Positions 1-10,565 of a stretch of DNA of 64,000 nt are shown here, one piece after another. The notes below the pieces were generated by a model that saw only the letters and a program-made list of their open reading frames with translations, did no database searches and was not told where the DNA came from. Positions within the stretch are counted from its first letter, which is position 1; each line of letters starts with the position of its first letter. The stretch spans positions 25,843 to 89,842 of IMG/VR virus record IMGVR_UViG_3300043570_000998; one strand, given 5' to 3'. Source of the DNA: a virus. The position numbers were made by a program, and so were the translations under genes.

Positions 1-2609
1 TGGCAAAAAATGCTAATGCTGCTGCAATATCTCTAGAACAGCTATATGCAACTGCAAGAGCATCTGCAACACAAGAATTGCGTCAGGCACTTGATACTGC
101 ACATACAACTCCAGGAGAGTTAAGATTTCAATCAAGTAGGCAGGGAAATCAAAAGTTCCCAGAAAGATTTAAAGGACTTTTAGCAAAGCAAGCAGAAACT
201 GAATCAAAAAACTTTAGTTCACAGCTAGAACGTTTTGCTCAAACAGCATCTCCATCAAAACGTACAAAAAAAGTTGCAAAAGATACTGTTGATGGCTATG
301 TTCAAGGTCTAAAAGAAGGAGAAAGCCAGATAAGAAAAGCTGGTAGAACAACAGGACGACGTGTAACACAAGCTACTGGTGGACCAATTGTTGTTGATCA
401 AACAGGAACTCAAGCAATGCCTACAGCAACCAGAAAGCCAAGACGTGCCACACGAGCACAAGGATCTCCTGGACCAATAGTATACTCTCCAGATAATATG
501 TTTGGTCCAGAGCCAGCTCCTAAGAAAAAGCCAGGACGTATTGCTAGTGCTGTTAAGGGTATGGGTGGTATGGGAGCAGGTATGGGTGTTGCTATGGCTG
601 GTGGAGCATTAGCTATCGTCCCTGGTCTTGAGGGGCTAGGAACTGCTGCAGGTCTTGCTGGTAGTGCAATGATGATGATTCCTGGACCAATTGGAATTGT
701 GGTTGCTGCCCTCATAGGATTTGTTGGTATTATAATGTCTGTAAAAGATGCGGTAGACAAACAAAAACAAGCAGCTATTGATCTTGCAAACGCTCAAATA
801 ATGAGTATGGAAAAACTTAATACAATGGCTGAAGATTTTGGAACTGTTAGTGCAACAGAGGCAAGGGTAGCAGCAGAAGATGCCGCTGCCGCAGGAGTTT
901 CTGAAAAACAAATGTCTGCTGGCACACAATATCTTACAGAAATGGTTAGTGGTCAACAGTTTGTTTCAGATGTAAAAACACAACAAGCTGCTGGAATATC
1001 TTCTGCAGAAATTGGAAAAAATGTTGCTGCAGATATGGCTACTGCTGTTGCACAAGGTGTTGTAACTCAGGAACAGGCTACAGAAATTATTGCTGCTCTT
1101 GGTTCTATGGTTGGAGACCGTGCAATTACTGCTGGGGCTTCTCAGCAATTTGGAACCTATATGGAAGATCCTACAAAGGCTTCTGGTTTGATTGGTCAGG
1201 ATAGGCTTACTCAACTACAAGGACAGTTTGGTGCTGCATCTCAGACAACAACCACTGCAGGTGGAAAAGGTGTTGTAACAACTATGGCAGATCCAAATGC
1301 TGCTTTAGGAGCAGTCTCTGCAACAATGAGTGCTTACGGTCAAACTGTTGGCGGTGTTGATGCAATTAATGCACAGTATGATGCTAAAGTAGCAGAGGCA
1401 ACAACTCTAAAAGAAATTAATGCACTAGAGGCACAAAGGACTATAGATGTTAATGCTCAAAGAGATCTTGCAGCAGCAACATATGCTGAACTTGAAAAAC
1501 AAAAAACTGCAATTGGTGCTGTAAAGTTTAATGAAGCATTCTTAAAGTCATTCGACAAAGATAGTGAAGCATACAAAACAGCAGAAAAGATTAATGCCCT
1601 TGAGGATAGTGAGTTTAAAACACAATTCCAAGCAGATTTTGCTGGTGGAAATATGAGCCAGGCAACTGCAGAAGCACTTGTTTTGCGTGGTAATAAAGGC
1701 GTTACAGCACATTATAAGATTAAAGCAAATGTTTCAATTAGCAAACAAGATGCTGCAATGCTAAACAGACTAGAAGAACAGTATGGTACTGGTGTTACTG
1801 GTGGTACTACGCCGCCAAAAAAGAAAAAGAAAAAAGAACCTGTTACTACTACTGGTGATAGTGGATCAGGAGCACCACCAGAAGATAAAAAACTTGCTAA
1901 ATATAATAAAAAACTTGACAAACAACAAAAAGCACTTAGTGTCATTAATCTAGAAGAAGATGCAATTAACAAAAAATACCAAGACCGTGCAAAAGCTCTT
2001 GAGGATATTGCAAAGCTTAATGAAAGAATTGCACAGGGACAAAAAGATCAGCTTGCGGTTGCAAATGCTTTGGCTTCTGGAGATATTGCTGCTGCAGCAA
2101 GTGCTGTGCAGTCTGCAAGAGAATCTTCAGCACAACAATCTGCACAAGCACAAAAAGAAGGACTTGACAAAGCAAAACAAAATGAATTAGATGCAGTTTC
2201 ATTTGGTGGAATGACAAGAAAATCGCTAGAAGCTTCTATGGCAGCTTTACAAATGGCAATAGCTAGAAGAGAATACAAGTTAGCATCTAGCGGAGGTATG
2301 ATGAGGGGATACTCTGTTGGTGGTAAGGTTATGTCATACTTTGCTGCTGGTGGAAAGCCACGAGGAAGTGATACAATCCCTGCTATGCTTACTCCTGGAG
2401 AGTTTGTTGTTAAACGACCTGCCGTGCAAAATTTTGGGGTAAAGAACCTACAAGCAATCAATAGTGGTAAATCTCCTAACGCTTCAGTGTATAATTATAG
2501 TGTGACCGTTAATGCTGGAAGTAATGCAAATGCAGATCAAATTGCAAGCACCGTTATGTCTAAGATTAAAAAGGTAGAAGGATATAGGATTAGGGGAAAT
2601 AGTCAATAA
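1..2609 (+). CDS. Tail tape measure protein, 5' end missing
   Basis: The reading frame is already open at base 3, so the true start lies before the window. The Ala/Gln/Lys-rich protein sets tail length and lines the tail tube in siphovirus-type phages. A long glycine/hydrophobic stretch (about residues 155-225 counted from base 78) resembles the membrane-active segment of tape measures. Near the C-terminus the motif GSDTIPAMLTPGEFVVK is typical of actinophage and cyanophage tape measures. It ends in a TAATG overlap with the next tail gene. Family call is from this motif, low complexity and position ahead of minor tail genes. Confidence 0.88.
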   Translation, partial: AKNANAAAISLEQLYATARASATQELRQALDTAHTTPGELRFQSSRQGNQKFPERFKGLLAKQAETESKNFSSQLERFAQTASPSKRTKKVAKDTVDGYVQGLKEGESQIRKAGRTTGRRVTQATGGPIVVDQTGTQAMPTATRKPRRATRAQGSPGPIVYSPDNMFGPEPAPKKKPGRIASAVKGMGGMGAGMGVAMAGGALAIVPGLEGLGTAAGLAGSAMMMIPGPIGIVVAALIGFVGIIMSVKDAVDKQKQAAIDLANAQIMSMEKLNTMAEDFGTVSATEARVAAEDAAAAGVSEKQMSAGTQYLTEMVSGQQFVSDVKTQQAAGISSAEIGKNVAADMATAVAQGVVTQEQATEIIAALGSMVGDRAITAGASQQFGTYMEDPTKASGLIGQDRLTQLQGQFGAASQTTTTAGGKGVVTTMADPNAALGAVSATMSAYGQTVGGVDAINAQYDAKVAEATTLKEINALEAQRTIDVNAQRDLAAATYAELEKQKTAIGAVKFNEAFLKSFDKDSEAYKTAEKINALEDSEFKTQFQADFAGGNMSQATAEALVLRGNKGVTAHYKIKANVSISKQDAAMLNRLEEQYGTGVTGGTTPPKKKKKKEPVTTTGDSGSGAPPEDKKLAKYNKKLDKQQKALSVINLEEDAINKKYQDRAKALEDIAKLNERIAQGQKDQLAVANALASGDIAAAASAVQSARESSAQQSAQAQKEGLDKAKQNELDAVSFGGMTRKSLEASMAALQMAIARREYKLASSGGMMRGYSVGGKVMSYFAAGGKPRGSDTIPAMLTPGEFVVKRPAVQNFGVKNLQAINSGKSPNASVYNYSVTVNAGSNANADQIASTVMSKIKKVEGYRIRGNSQ

Positions 2610-3505
2610 TGGCAACATATACATATTTAGACGCTCGTCAAAAATACAGTCGTCCACAGGCGATGCTTTGGTCTGACAATGCAGGACGTGAAGATGTAAA
2701 CAATGGCAACAAAATTGTTCCATATGGATACGAAGTTAATGCAGCTACTGGTGCTGGATCTGGCGTAACAATTACTACCCAAGATCCAATTAATGCCTTT
2801 ATGATACTTCCAGACCACAACAGGAGTCCTATTGATGTACAAATAGAAAGACTTGGACAACAGCAAAGAATGGTAAATGGTCGTATGCGTTCATTCTATA
2901 ATGCAGACAAAAAGAGTATATCTCTTTCTTGGGAAATGCTTCCGTCAAGATCTTTTGTTAGTCCCCCAAACTTTGAGGCAAGAGTTGGATCTATTACAGC
3001 TGTGTCTGGAAATGGAACAACAATAACTTATACAGCAAACGGAGATTTTTGTAATTCATTAACTGCAAATATAACTACGGTAAATATAACTGGAATTCTT
3101 CCAACAACATATAATCTTAGTAACGCATTGGTTACAGCAGCAAATGCAACAACGTTTTCTGTGACTAGCAATGTTACTACTACTGTTACCTTGGCAACTG
3201 GTACTGTAACATCTACAGAAATTGGAACATCACCAGTTGCAACAAATCCATCTAATCAATACATTGTCGATGGAGGTGCAGGAGCAGTCGATATCCTTGA
3301 CTGGTATGAAAAACATACTGGTCCATTTTACGTCTATCTTGCATATGATAAACTTGATAATTTTTCTGGTAACGATTACAACAGACTTAATGAATATAAC
3401 GAAGTTATTGAAATGTATATTACAAGTTTTTCTTATGACATTGCTAGACGCGGCAGCAATAACTATGATTTTTGGAATATCTCTGTTACGTTGGAAGAGG
3501 TATAA
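2609..3505 (+). CDS. Distal tail / minor tail protein
   Basis: 298 residues, ATG overlapping the tape measure stop (TAATG). Its position directly after the tape measure is where the distal tail protein normally sits. The N-terminal and C-terminal thirds frame a Thr/Asn/Val-rich beta insert (about residues 130-205) of the same style as modules in the following tail genes. No catalytic motif is visible. The distal-tail role is inferred from order and size, not from a recognised domain. Confidence 0.65.
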   Translation: MATYTYLDARQKYSRPQAMLWSDNAGREDVNNGNKIVPYGYEVNAATGAGSGVTITTQDPINAFMILPDHNRSPIDVQIERLGQQQRMVNGRMRSFYNADKKSISLSWEMLPSRSFVSPPNFEARVGSITAVSGNGTTITYTANGDFCNSLTANITTVNITGILPTTYNLSNALVTAANATTFSVTSNVTTTVTLATGTVTSTEIGTSPVATNPSNQYIVDGGAGAVDILDWYEKHTGPFYVYLAYDKLDNFSGNDYNRLNEYNEVIEMYITSFSYDIARRGSNNYDFWNISVTLEEV

Positions 3506-6500
3506 TGTATAACAATGCATCACTAAACACTCATTTAAAAAGTCAATCGGTTATTGAGTCTCAGGCAGGTATTTATGCAGAAATAAATATGAACTCTGCA
3601 GAAAATATTAAAGTTATTGGAAACTATCGCAACAGACCAGTAGTTCCTGAGACTATTAAAAGTACTTTTGTAGAAGAAACAGCCTCAACTCCAGCAGTGG
3701 ATGCAAAATATTTTGGCTATACCGACTCAGACGTTGTTGTTGATGGAGCGTCAGTTTCTGATGCTAACGTACCGCTTGCTTACGCATCAATTGATGAAAA
3801 GAAAAACTTGTTATTTTCTCTTGAGGATTGTTTTGGTCGTTTTCGTCCACGATCTGGAATCAATAAAGCAGTATTTTATGGTGGTGTTGGTGGACACTAT
3901 CTTCATCACACAAATCAGTTTATGATGAATCGTCCACGATATTATATGCCAAGTAAAAACGATCCATTTAAATACTGGACATCTTTTAGAAAAGAAGCAG
4001 TAACGTCTGGAACATCAACAGTTGAGGTTGAACGAGGAATTTCAAATAAACTTAAAGCAGGAACATCTGAATGGTATATTGATGATGTTGCACCATTTAT
4101 TGTTTATAAAGAAACAATACCAGTAAATAGAATCATTCTTAAAATGCAAACTCACGTTGGTACAGTTGATCTTGGTGCTAAATATGACGGTGTAAGTTTA
4201 GTAACAGATCCACTTTATGATATAGAAAATACTGCAACAAATAGATCAGTTCCAATTGGATGGAAAATTGAATACCTTGACGGAGCAGACAGTACTTGGA
4301 AAACAGCAAAAGCCTTTACCAGTGCAAACACACCAATTCCAAGAGACGGATATCTTGAGCTTCAATATCAATCAGGAGTTTGGTCTGTGGCAACAACAGA
4401 GACAACCTCCTCAACACCATTCTTTACGGAATTTAGTAATAGCTCTTCCTCACAAATAATGTATATTAAGGGTCTAAGAGTGGTTGTAGACACAATGAAT
4501 AAAAAAGACGCAACCTTTGATCTTATTGAATTATCTCCAAGACTATCAATGGACATAACTGATCTTACAGTAGACTATAACATTAGCAAAATTGCTTCAG
4601 ATCTTGGTGTAAGCGGAATGCCAGTTGGTCAACTGCTCGCCTCAACAGGATCAATTACTATAGCTGACTATGACCAGGTATTAAATTTAAACAATACTGC
4701 TAGTGTTATTGCAAAGTATGTTAAGCGTAATGTACAAATTAAGTTCTTTGAGATTATTGAAAAAGTTCCAGTAACAGTAGAAGGAACTACAACACTGCAA
4801 TCTTTTTATGTTCCGTTAAAAACATTATATGTAGAATCATTTCCAGAAATTAAAAATGAAACTCGTATGGCAAGTCTTCAACTTAGAGACCTATACGTAT
4901 ATCTAGAGTCATTGACAGCCCCAGAACTTTTAATTACAAATACATCACTTAGCTATGCCCTTGCTATGATATTTGACTCAATAGGTTTTTCAAATTATCT
5001 TTATTTAAAATCTGACAGTGACAAAGAACCAATTATTCCAAACTTCTTTGTTGCTCCAAATACAACTGTGGCACAAGTATTACAAAGCCTGGCAATTGCA
5101 ACACAAACGTCTATGTTCTTTGACGAGGATAACAACTTTGTCTTTATGAGTAAAAGCTATATGCTTGCAAATCCTGGAGACAGACTTGGAGACGCAAATG
5201 CTGCATCAGAAATTAACTCAGTTCTATATGGAACAATGGATAGCGAAAAAACTAAGGTATATACTAACAAGCCGACTACAGCAAACTTAGCAAATATTAT
5301 TGAAATAAGTAGTAAGAAGGATAACGTATATAATGATGGAAAAATTTCATACAAGTCTCGTTATATTCAAAAGAGTTATACGGAAACACGACAAGCAAGC
5401 CTAATAGATGAAGAAAAAGTCTGGCAGTATAAGCCAGCATTATTATGGGAAGTGGCTCCAGGAGAAACAACTAAATCCATCAATGAGGAAAAAGCTTCAC
5501 AGTCTGCATATTCTCTTTCAGCAATACCACTTAACTCTACACTAACAAGCACAGCTCCCACAGTTACTGGCGGTGTTGTTATAAATAATACAATGGATCT
5601 TGGAGAAGGTATTTATTGGATTAGTAGATACAACGGTTACTTTTATGCTAACAGTGAGATCATTCGTTATGATGCGGTAGAATATAGTATTCCCCAGCCA
5701 TCACAAACTGACATTCTTGAAACTACCGCAAATCTTGCTGCTGGAAATGTTGTTACTGTAGCAAGTACTGCAACTCTTCAGGTTGGTCAAAAACTTTCTA
5801 AAATATCTGGTGATGGTGCATTCGGTGCAGGAGCAAAAGTTGCCAGTATTACAAATGCAACATCGTTTATAACAACAGTAAGTCATTCAGTAACAGGTGA
5901 TGGGAAAACAGTTAAATTTGTAGGTCGTTCTGCAATAACAAACTATTGGATTAGCAGTCAAGAAGAATATCAAAAATACTTTGCAAGAATTCCATTTAAT
6001 GGAAAGATGTACCCTACTGGTCGTGTAAGAATTTATTCAGAACCAAACTATACAGATGATACTACTTTAGCAGAAGGTGCTGTTGCTCGTCACGGACGAG
6101 GACAGTTTGGATCTACTATTTCAGAGCATAGAGTTGGGCTTCCATCGTGGGTTACAGATAATACTGGCACAACTATTGCTGGGTGTGAAATGAGATCAGA
6201 ACTACTTTTTAATGATAAGGTAACAACATCTTTTAAGATTTCTACGCTTACAGCTCAGCCGACTGGACCAACAGCAAAAGTTCACGTTGACTCTGCCTAT
6301 AGAAAATATTTAAGGGTTGGTCAGAGTGTATCTGGAACTGGTATCCCCTCTGGTGCAAAAATTTCTGTAATTATTGCTCAAGGTTTTAAAATGAATAAGA
6401 ATAGAACATCAGCTCCCAGAAATGTAAACTTAACTATATCTGGCATAAACGTATATGATAGTAGCTTAATTACAACAGAGACTGGTAAATCTGGATTTGT

Positions 6501-8208
6501 TGATACTTCATTAACAAAAGACTCAACAAGCATTGCAAAAAAATCTTCTCGTACATCAATCATTCGAAATTTTATGAGCAGTGCTTACTATTCTGAGAAC
6601 ACACTTAATTCTTTAAAATCTACACAGACAGGAACTATTCAATCTTCTGGACTAGTTATGACTGGAACAACTTTAGACAAGCCTATGGATTTTATATCTT
6701 ATGTTCAAAAAGATTTAAATGATAAAATGTATACCCACTTTGGAACTAGGGTAAGAATTATTGGTGTTGCAGAAAATAATAGCAGCGTTTATCAAACACC
6801 AAGCGGATCTAGCGACTATTATTCACTTACCTCTACAGATGGAACAAACTCTACAACTATTAAGGGTGCGTCTGGAGGAATTGGTGTGCTTGTAAATAGG
6901 AATTATAATAGTGGTTATTTCTTTGAAATAGCTGCACTATCAGTTAACAACACAGAAGCATATGGCGATACAAATGATTTATTTAATGTTGTTTTTTATA
7001 AAACTAAAAAAGAAACTGGCTCAACAGATATAGCTAAATCTATTCCAATTAAACTTTGGACAGGAAGAACAAACATCCTAGTAGATGATGGAAGATTTAC
7101 TGGTCAGTATAGGGTAAGTGGTGAAACAAATCCAACAGTCTACGACCTTGCGGTAGAGTATGAAGTATTAAAAGATGGAGCTTTACACTTTTATCTTTAC
7201 ATTAATAATAGAATGGTTGGATCAGTTATTGATACAGATCCAATTCCAGCAACACATAGACAAAATAACTTATCACTATTTGTTCGTGGTAGCTCAAAAC
7301 TAATTTTTGAAAATGCCTATGCGTTAAAGCCAAATGAATCAGCTAACTATGTTAATGCTTCAGAGGCAGTTCTTAATGGTGCATCAAGTATAAATAAAGA
7401 ATATGAAGTAGATGATGCATTTAGAAGATATGCCCTACCAGAAGCAATCCAGAATACGTATTTGTCAAAGTTGAGTCCAATAGGACCTAGAGGAAATGAT
7501 CTGTACTTTGAAGAGTTTGGAACAATTATGCGTGAGTGTGCATATTTTGATATTAAATATGATAAGGCATACCCCACTCTATATGCAAAGATTGCACCTA
7601 CGTTTAATAAACTAAGGGGGTATGCAGTTTCTGGATTTGTTGCAGGTGCATATGGTGCAGAATTCCTTATATTTAATACAACAGATAAAGCTATTAGCCT
7701 AGATAGTTCGAGTGGTAATTACTTAAGAATTCTTGGCGTAACGTTTACCCAGGAATCAACGCACGATTACTCAGTTGACGAATACTTTCAACAGAAAGCA
7801 GATCTTTCAGATCCTGCTATGTATAAAAATACTGTAACAAATCAACCACTAACAAACAAGCGTAACTATTTATCAATTAAAAATAGTAGAATGACATATG
7901 GTAATAATGAGTTTAATATTTCTTCAGACTATATTCAAAGTCAAGATGCCGCAGAAGACCTGATGGGATGGATGATTTCTAAAATTATGCAACCAAGAAT
8001 TTCTGCTGGTATATCTATATTCCCAAATCCAGCATTACAGCTTGGAGACATTGTTACAATTAATTATAAGACTGGCAATACCCTTATCGATGAAATTGCA
8101 GGAACGTCTTCACGTTTTGTAATCTATAACATTGAATATTCAAGAAACTCATCTGGTCCAACTATGACAATATATGTTAGTCAGATTGCTTCGGAGGTGG
8201 CGGCATAA
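3505..8208 (+). CDS. Very large minor tail protein (tail tip / baseplate or central fibre)
   Basis: About 1567 residues. The ATG at 3505 overlaps the previous stop (TAATG); an in-frame upstream ATG at 3472 lies inside the preceding gene and is less likely. The protein is Thr/Ser/Asn-rich and beta-like throughout. Around residues 1200-1280 a stretch resembles a LamG/concanavalin-type jelly roll (YLYINNRMVGS region), which suggests glycan binding. No peptidase or lysozyme motif was seen. By size and position it should form the tail tip and contact the host envelope. Confidence 0.72.
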   Translation: MYNNASLNTHLKSQSVIESQAGIYAEINMNSAENIKVIGNYRNRPVVPETIKSTFVEETASTPAVDAKYFGYTDSDVVVDGASVSDANVPLAYASIDEKKNLLFSLEDCFGRFRPRSGINKAVFYGGVGGHYLHHTNQFMMNRPRYYMPSKNDPFKYWTSFRKEAVTSGTSTVEVERGISNKLKAGTSEWYIDDVAPFIVYKETIPVNRIILKMQTHVGTVDLGAKYDGVSLVTDPLYDIENTATNRSVPIGWKIEYLDGADSTWKTAKAFTSANTPIPRDGYLELQYQSGVWSVATTETTSSTPFFTEFSNSSSSQIMYIKGLRVVVDTMNKKDATFDLIELSPRLSMDITDLTVDYNISKIASDLGVSGMPVGQLLASTGSITIADYDQVLNLNNTASVIAKYVKRNVQIKFFEIIEKVPVTVEGTTTLQSFYVPLKTLYVESFPEIKNETRMASLQLRDLYVYLESLTAPELLITNTSLSYALAMIFDSIGFSNYLYLKSDSDKEPIIPNFFVAPNTTVAQVLQSLAIATQTSMFFDEDNNFVFMSKSYMLANPGDRLGDANAASEINSVLYGTMDSEKTKVYTNKPTTANLANIIEISSKKDNVYNDGKISYKSRYIQKSYTETRQASLIDEEKVWQYKPALLWEVAPGETTKSINEEKASQSAYSLSAIPLNSTLTSTAPTVTGGVVINNTMDLGEGIYWISRYNGYFYANSEIIRYDAVEYSIPQPSQTDILETTANLAAGNVVTVASTATLQVGQKLSKISGDGAFGAGAKVASITNATSFITTVSHSVTGDGKTVKFVGRSAITNYWISSQEEYQKYFARIPFNGKMYPTGRVRIYSEPNYTDDTTLAEGAVARHGRGQFGSTISEHRVGLPSWVTDNTGTTIAGCEMRSELLFNDKVTTSFKISTLTAQPTGPTAKVHVDSAYRKYLRVGQSVSGTGIPSGAKISVIIAQGFKMNKNRTSAPRNVNLTISGINVYDSSLITTETGKSGFVDTSLTKDSTSIAKKSSRTSIIRNFMSSAYYSENTLNSLKSTQTGTIQSSGLVMTGTTLDKPMDFISYVQKDLNDKMYTHFGTRVRIIGVAENNSSVYQTPSGSSDYYSLTSTDGTNSTTIKGASGGIGVLVNRNYNSGYFFEIAALSVNNTEAYGDTNDLFNVVFYKTKKETGSTDIAKSIPIKLWTGRTNILVDDGRFTGQYRVSGETNPTVYDLAVEYEVLKDGALHFYLYINNRMVGSVIDTDPIPATHRQNNLSLFVRGSSKLIFENAYALKPNESANYVNASEAVLNGASSINKEYEVDDAFRRYALPEAIQNTYLSKLSPIGPRGNDLYFEEFGTIMRECAYFDIKYDKAYPTLYAKIAPTFNKLRGYAVSGFVAGAYGAEFLIFNTTDKAISLDSSSGNYLRILGVTFTQESTHDYSVDEYFQQKADLSDPAMYKNTVTNQPLTNKRNYLSIKNSRMTYGNNEFNISSDYIQSQDAAEDLMGWMISKIMQPRISAGISIFPNPALQLGDIVTINYKTGNTLIDEIAGTSSRFVIYNIEYSRNSSGPTMTIYVSQIASEVAA

Positions 8209-8690
8209 TGGTAGAAGCAACAAATCAATTTTTACCAGTACCAATTTATGTAACAAATAAAGCTGGAACAAAAACAGCAACACCAGACCTTCTTATTACT
8301 GAAGATCAAATATCAATTGATACAATGGCTGATTATATTTTTCCAATGATTGGTGGACAAGAAATTCTTTCGGTATCAAGATCAGATTTAATTAATAGTC
8401 CACTAAATAATAACTATACCCCAATGCTTGATGCAGGTAGTGCCTTTACAAATGAACTTCCAATTAGATTTATTGACGCATCTCCAAATATTTTTAATAC
8501 ATACCTTATTAATCTTAATGACCACATTCCGCAGGGTACAACATTAAATCCGATAAGCCCAGTAGAGTCCGACACAACAAATGGAACAATAAGCATTAGC
8601 CTAAAGAATCTTAGACCAAACTACCGCACTGAGGTAGAAATTGTAAAAGATGGCAGTATCGTTAGTGGTACAATAGAAGGAGGAGTTTAA
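8208..8690 (+). CDS. Tail-module structural protein of unknown role
   Basis: 160 residues, ATG in a TAATG overlap with the large tip gene and directly abutting the next tail gene. Mixed composition, rich in Ile/Asn/Pro, with no recognised domain. The tight coupling inside the tail operon supports a virion or assembly role, but the exact function cannot be read from the sequence. Confidence 0.6.
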   Translation: MVEATNQFLPVPIYVTNKAGTKTATPDLLITEDQISIDTMADYIFPMIGGQEILSVSRSDLINSPLNNNYTPMLDAGSAFTNELPIRFIDASPNIFNTYLINLNDHIPQGTTLNPISPVESDTTNGTISISLKNLRPNYRTEVEIVKDGSIVSGTIEGGV

Positions 8691-10565
8691 ATGATTACAA
8701 ATGACGGAAAGTCCATTGTTGGCAAATATTTAATTAACCAAGCACCAGCATACGCTGGGTTTATTGCTGTTGGTTGTGGGGCAGACCCAAAGCAAACATC
8801 TTCATCCAATATTACATCATTTTCTATTTCTGGTAGCACTGTAACAGTTACTGCAACAAATACCTTTAATGCAAATACGTCAGTCATAGTTTCTATTCCT
8901 GGAAATAGGTTTACTACACTAACCAATATTGCATCTGCCAATACAACAAGTTTTACCTATGCCTATGGGTCTACGCTACCAGCAATTACCAATGCAGTAT
9001 CTTCTGCAAATGTTGTAACCTACACAACAGCAACAGCACACGGATTAAGATCTGGAGATCGTGTAACTGTAGCAAATATTACAGCAGCATACATTGCAAC
9101 AAATGCAACAGTTAATGTTATAAATACAACAAGTTTTTCTACATATGTTGCTGCAAGTGGTACAGCAACTGCAGCAGATGGAGCAGGAGATTTTACTATG
9201 GAATTTACTCCACCAACAAACTCTATAGTTATTAAAGATAATGCAGACAAGACAACTCTTGATTATGAAATGTTTAGAATTCCAATTACTTCAAGAGGGT
9301 TTGATTCTGAATCTGCAATTAATAAAGTTATTCTAACTGGAGAACTTCCTACACAGGATAGATACTTAATGACAGAAATTGGGGTATTCTCTTCTGGAAC
9401 TAATCCCACAGCAACAACATCAGATAGCAGAGCAGTATTTACATTTACTGAAGGAGAAGGCTGGGAACATCACGCAGCAACTTCAGTATTAGTTACAAGT
9501 CCAATCCAGTTTCAATCAAATGTATCTGGAACAGTTAATACTGCAAGTACTTTAACAGCAAGTGAAGATGTATTCACATTGAATTCTACAGACTCAATTT
9601 TTGATGCAGATGCACACAAAATATCAAATGCAAAGCCAAGAAATCTTTCTAATTTTATTGTAGTTAGGACAGATTTATCACAAATAGATACTGCCAATAC
9701 ACTATGGACTGCAACTGGACAGCCACACATTCACCTAACTAATCAAAGATTTGCTTTTGATGCCAACTCATCAATCGATCAACTTAAACTTGCGTTTTCT
9801 GTAATTAATAGAAATCCACTTTCAGGAGCTAATGCTGCAGTTTCCCCAGATAATCTATATGTTATGGTAGAGTTTTCTAGTTCTGAAAGTGAAACAGATT
9901 CTGAAAATCAATATGCAAGAATGCAGCTAACATTAACCTCAACAGATTTTAATAATTCAACTGGAACAAGATATTTTGTTGCAACTAAAACATTTGGAGA
10001 ACTTTTAACAAGTGTTGGATTTACGTGGGACTCAGTAAAGGTTGTTAAGATGTATATTGAGGCAGGAGCAGTATCAACAATAGATAATACAGTTACGTTT
10101 AAAGCTTTGTCTGGCACAGGAAACGTAACCGCAAACCTAACTCTTGGAACTCTTTCGCACAAGTTTGATGTCGGTGATTTTGTAACAGTATCTGGTGTTG
10201 GGTCGCCATTTGATGGAACATTTGTAGTTAATGCTAAGTCCTCAGACGTTAGTAATTCAGCTAACAATTATATTGTATATACTGTTCCAGCTCAAACAAG
10301 TGCTATTGCTAGTACAGCAGTATCTCCTGCTGGAGTAGCATCTTTTCGTGCAAACTATTACGTTCTTTTGGACGGTATGAGATTTGAAAATATTTCCGAT
10401 ATGGAAAATAATCCACTTTATGGTATGACTGCTTATTCAACAATTCAAGGTACAAGTACATTAGCAGATAATGTGACAAGCACAATTGTTCCAGTAACAA
10501 AAGATACCAACACAAACAGTCTTTTGGAGTTTAAGCTAAATCTAGAGCTTAATGCGGAGGGGTAA
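8691..10565 (+). CDS. Minor tail / fibre protein with repeated beta modules
   Basis: 624 residues, starting right after the previous stop. It opens with MITNDGKSIVGKYLINQAP, a start seen on several phage fibre proteins. Two internal modules share the pattern TAHG-hydrophobic-GD-V-V (about residues 110-160) and SHKFDVGDFVTVSG (about residues 480-535), a beta-sandwich-like unit also present in the next gene. It is probably a host-contact or decoration protein of the tail. Ends overlapping the next start (TAATG). Confidence 0.68.
   Translation: MITNDGKSIVGKYLINQAPAYAGFIAVGCGADPKQTSSSNITSFSISGSTVTVTATNTFNANTSVIVSIPGNRFTTLTNIASANTTSFTYAYGSTLPAITNAVSSANVVTYTTATAHGLRSGDRVTVANITAAYIATNATVNVINTTSFSTYVAASGTATAADGAGDFTMEFTPPTNSIVIKDNADKTTLDYEMFRIPITSRGFDSESAINKVILTGELPTQDRYLMTEIGVFSSGTNPTATTSDSRAVFTFTEGEGWEHHAATSVLVTSPIQFQSNVSGTVNTASTLTASEDVFTLNSTDSIFDADAHKISNAKPRNLSNFIVVRTDLSQIDTANTLWTATGQPHIHLTNQRFAFDANSSIDQLKLAFSVINRNPLSGANAAVSPDNLYVMVEFSSSESETDSENQYARMQLTLTSTDFNNSTGTRYFVATKTFGELLTSVGFTWDSVKVVKMYIEAGAVSTIDNTVTFKALSGTGNVTANLTLGTLSHKFDVGDFVTVSGVGSPFDGTFVVNAKSSDVSNSANNYIVYTVPAQTSAIASTAVSPAGVASFRANYYVLLDGMRFENISDMENNPLYGMTAYSTIQGTSTLADNVTSTIVPVTKDTNTNSLLEFKLNLELNAEG

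Noticed and set aside
410-2461. Several long minus-strand frames opposite the tape measure gene
   Set aside because: Low-complexity Ile/Pro/Ala or Ser-rich translations with no ribosome sites, mirrored from the plus-strand coding bias.
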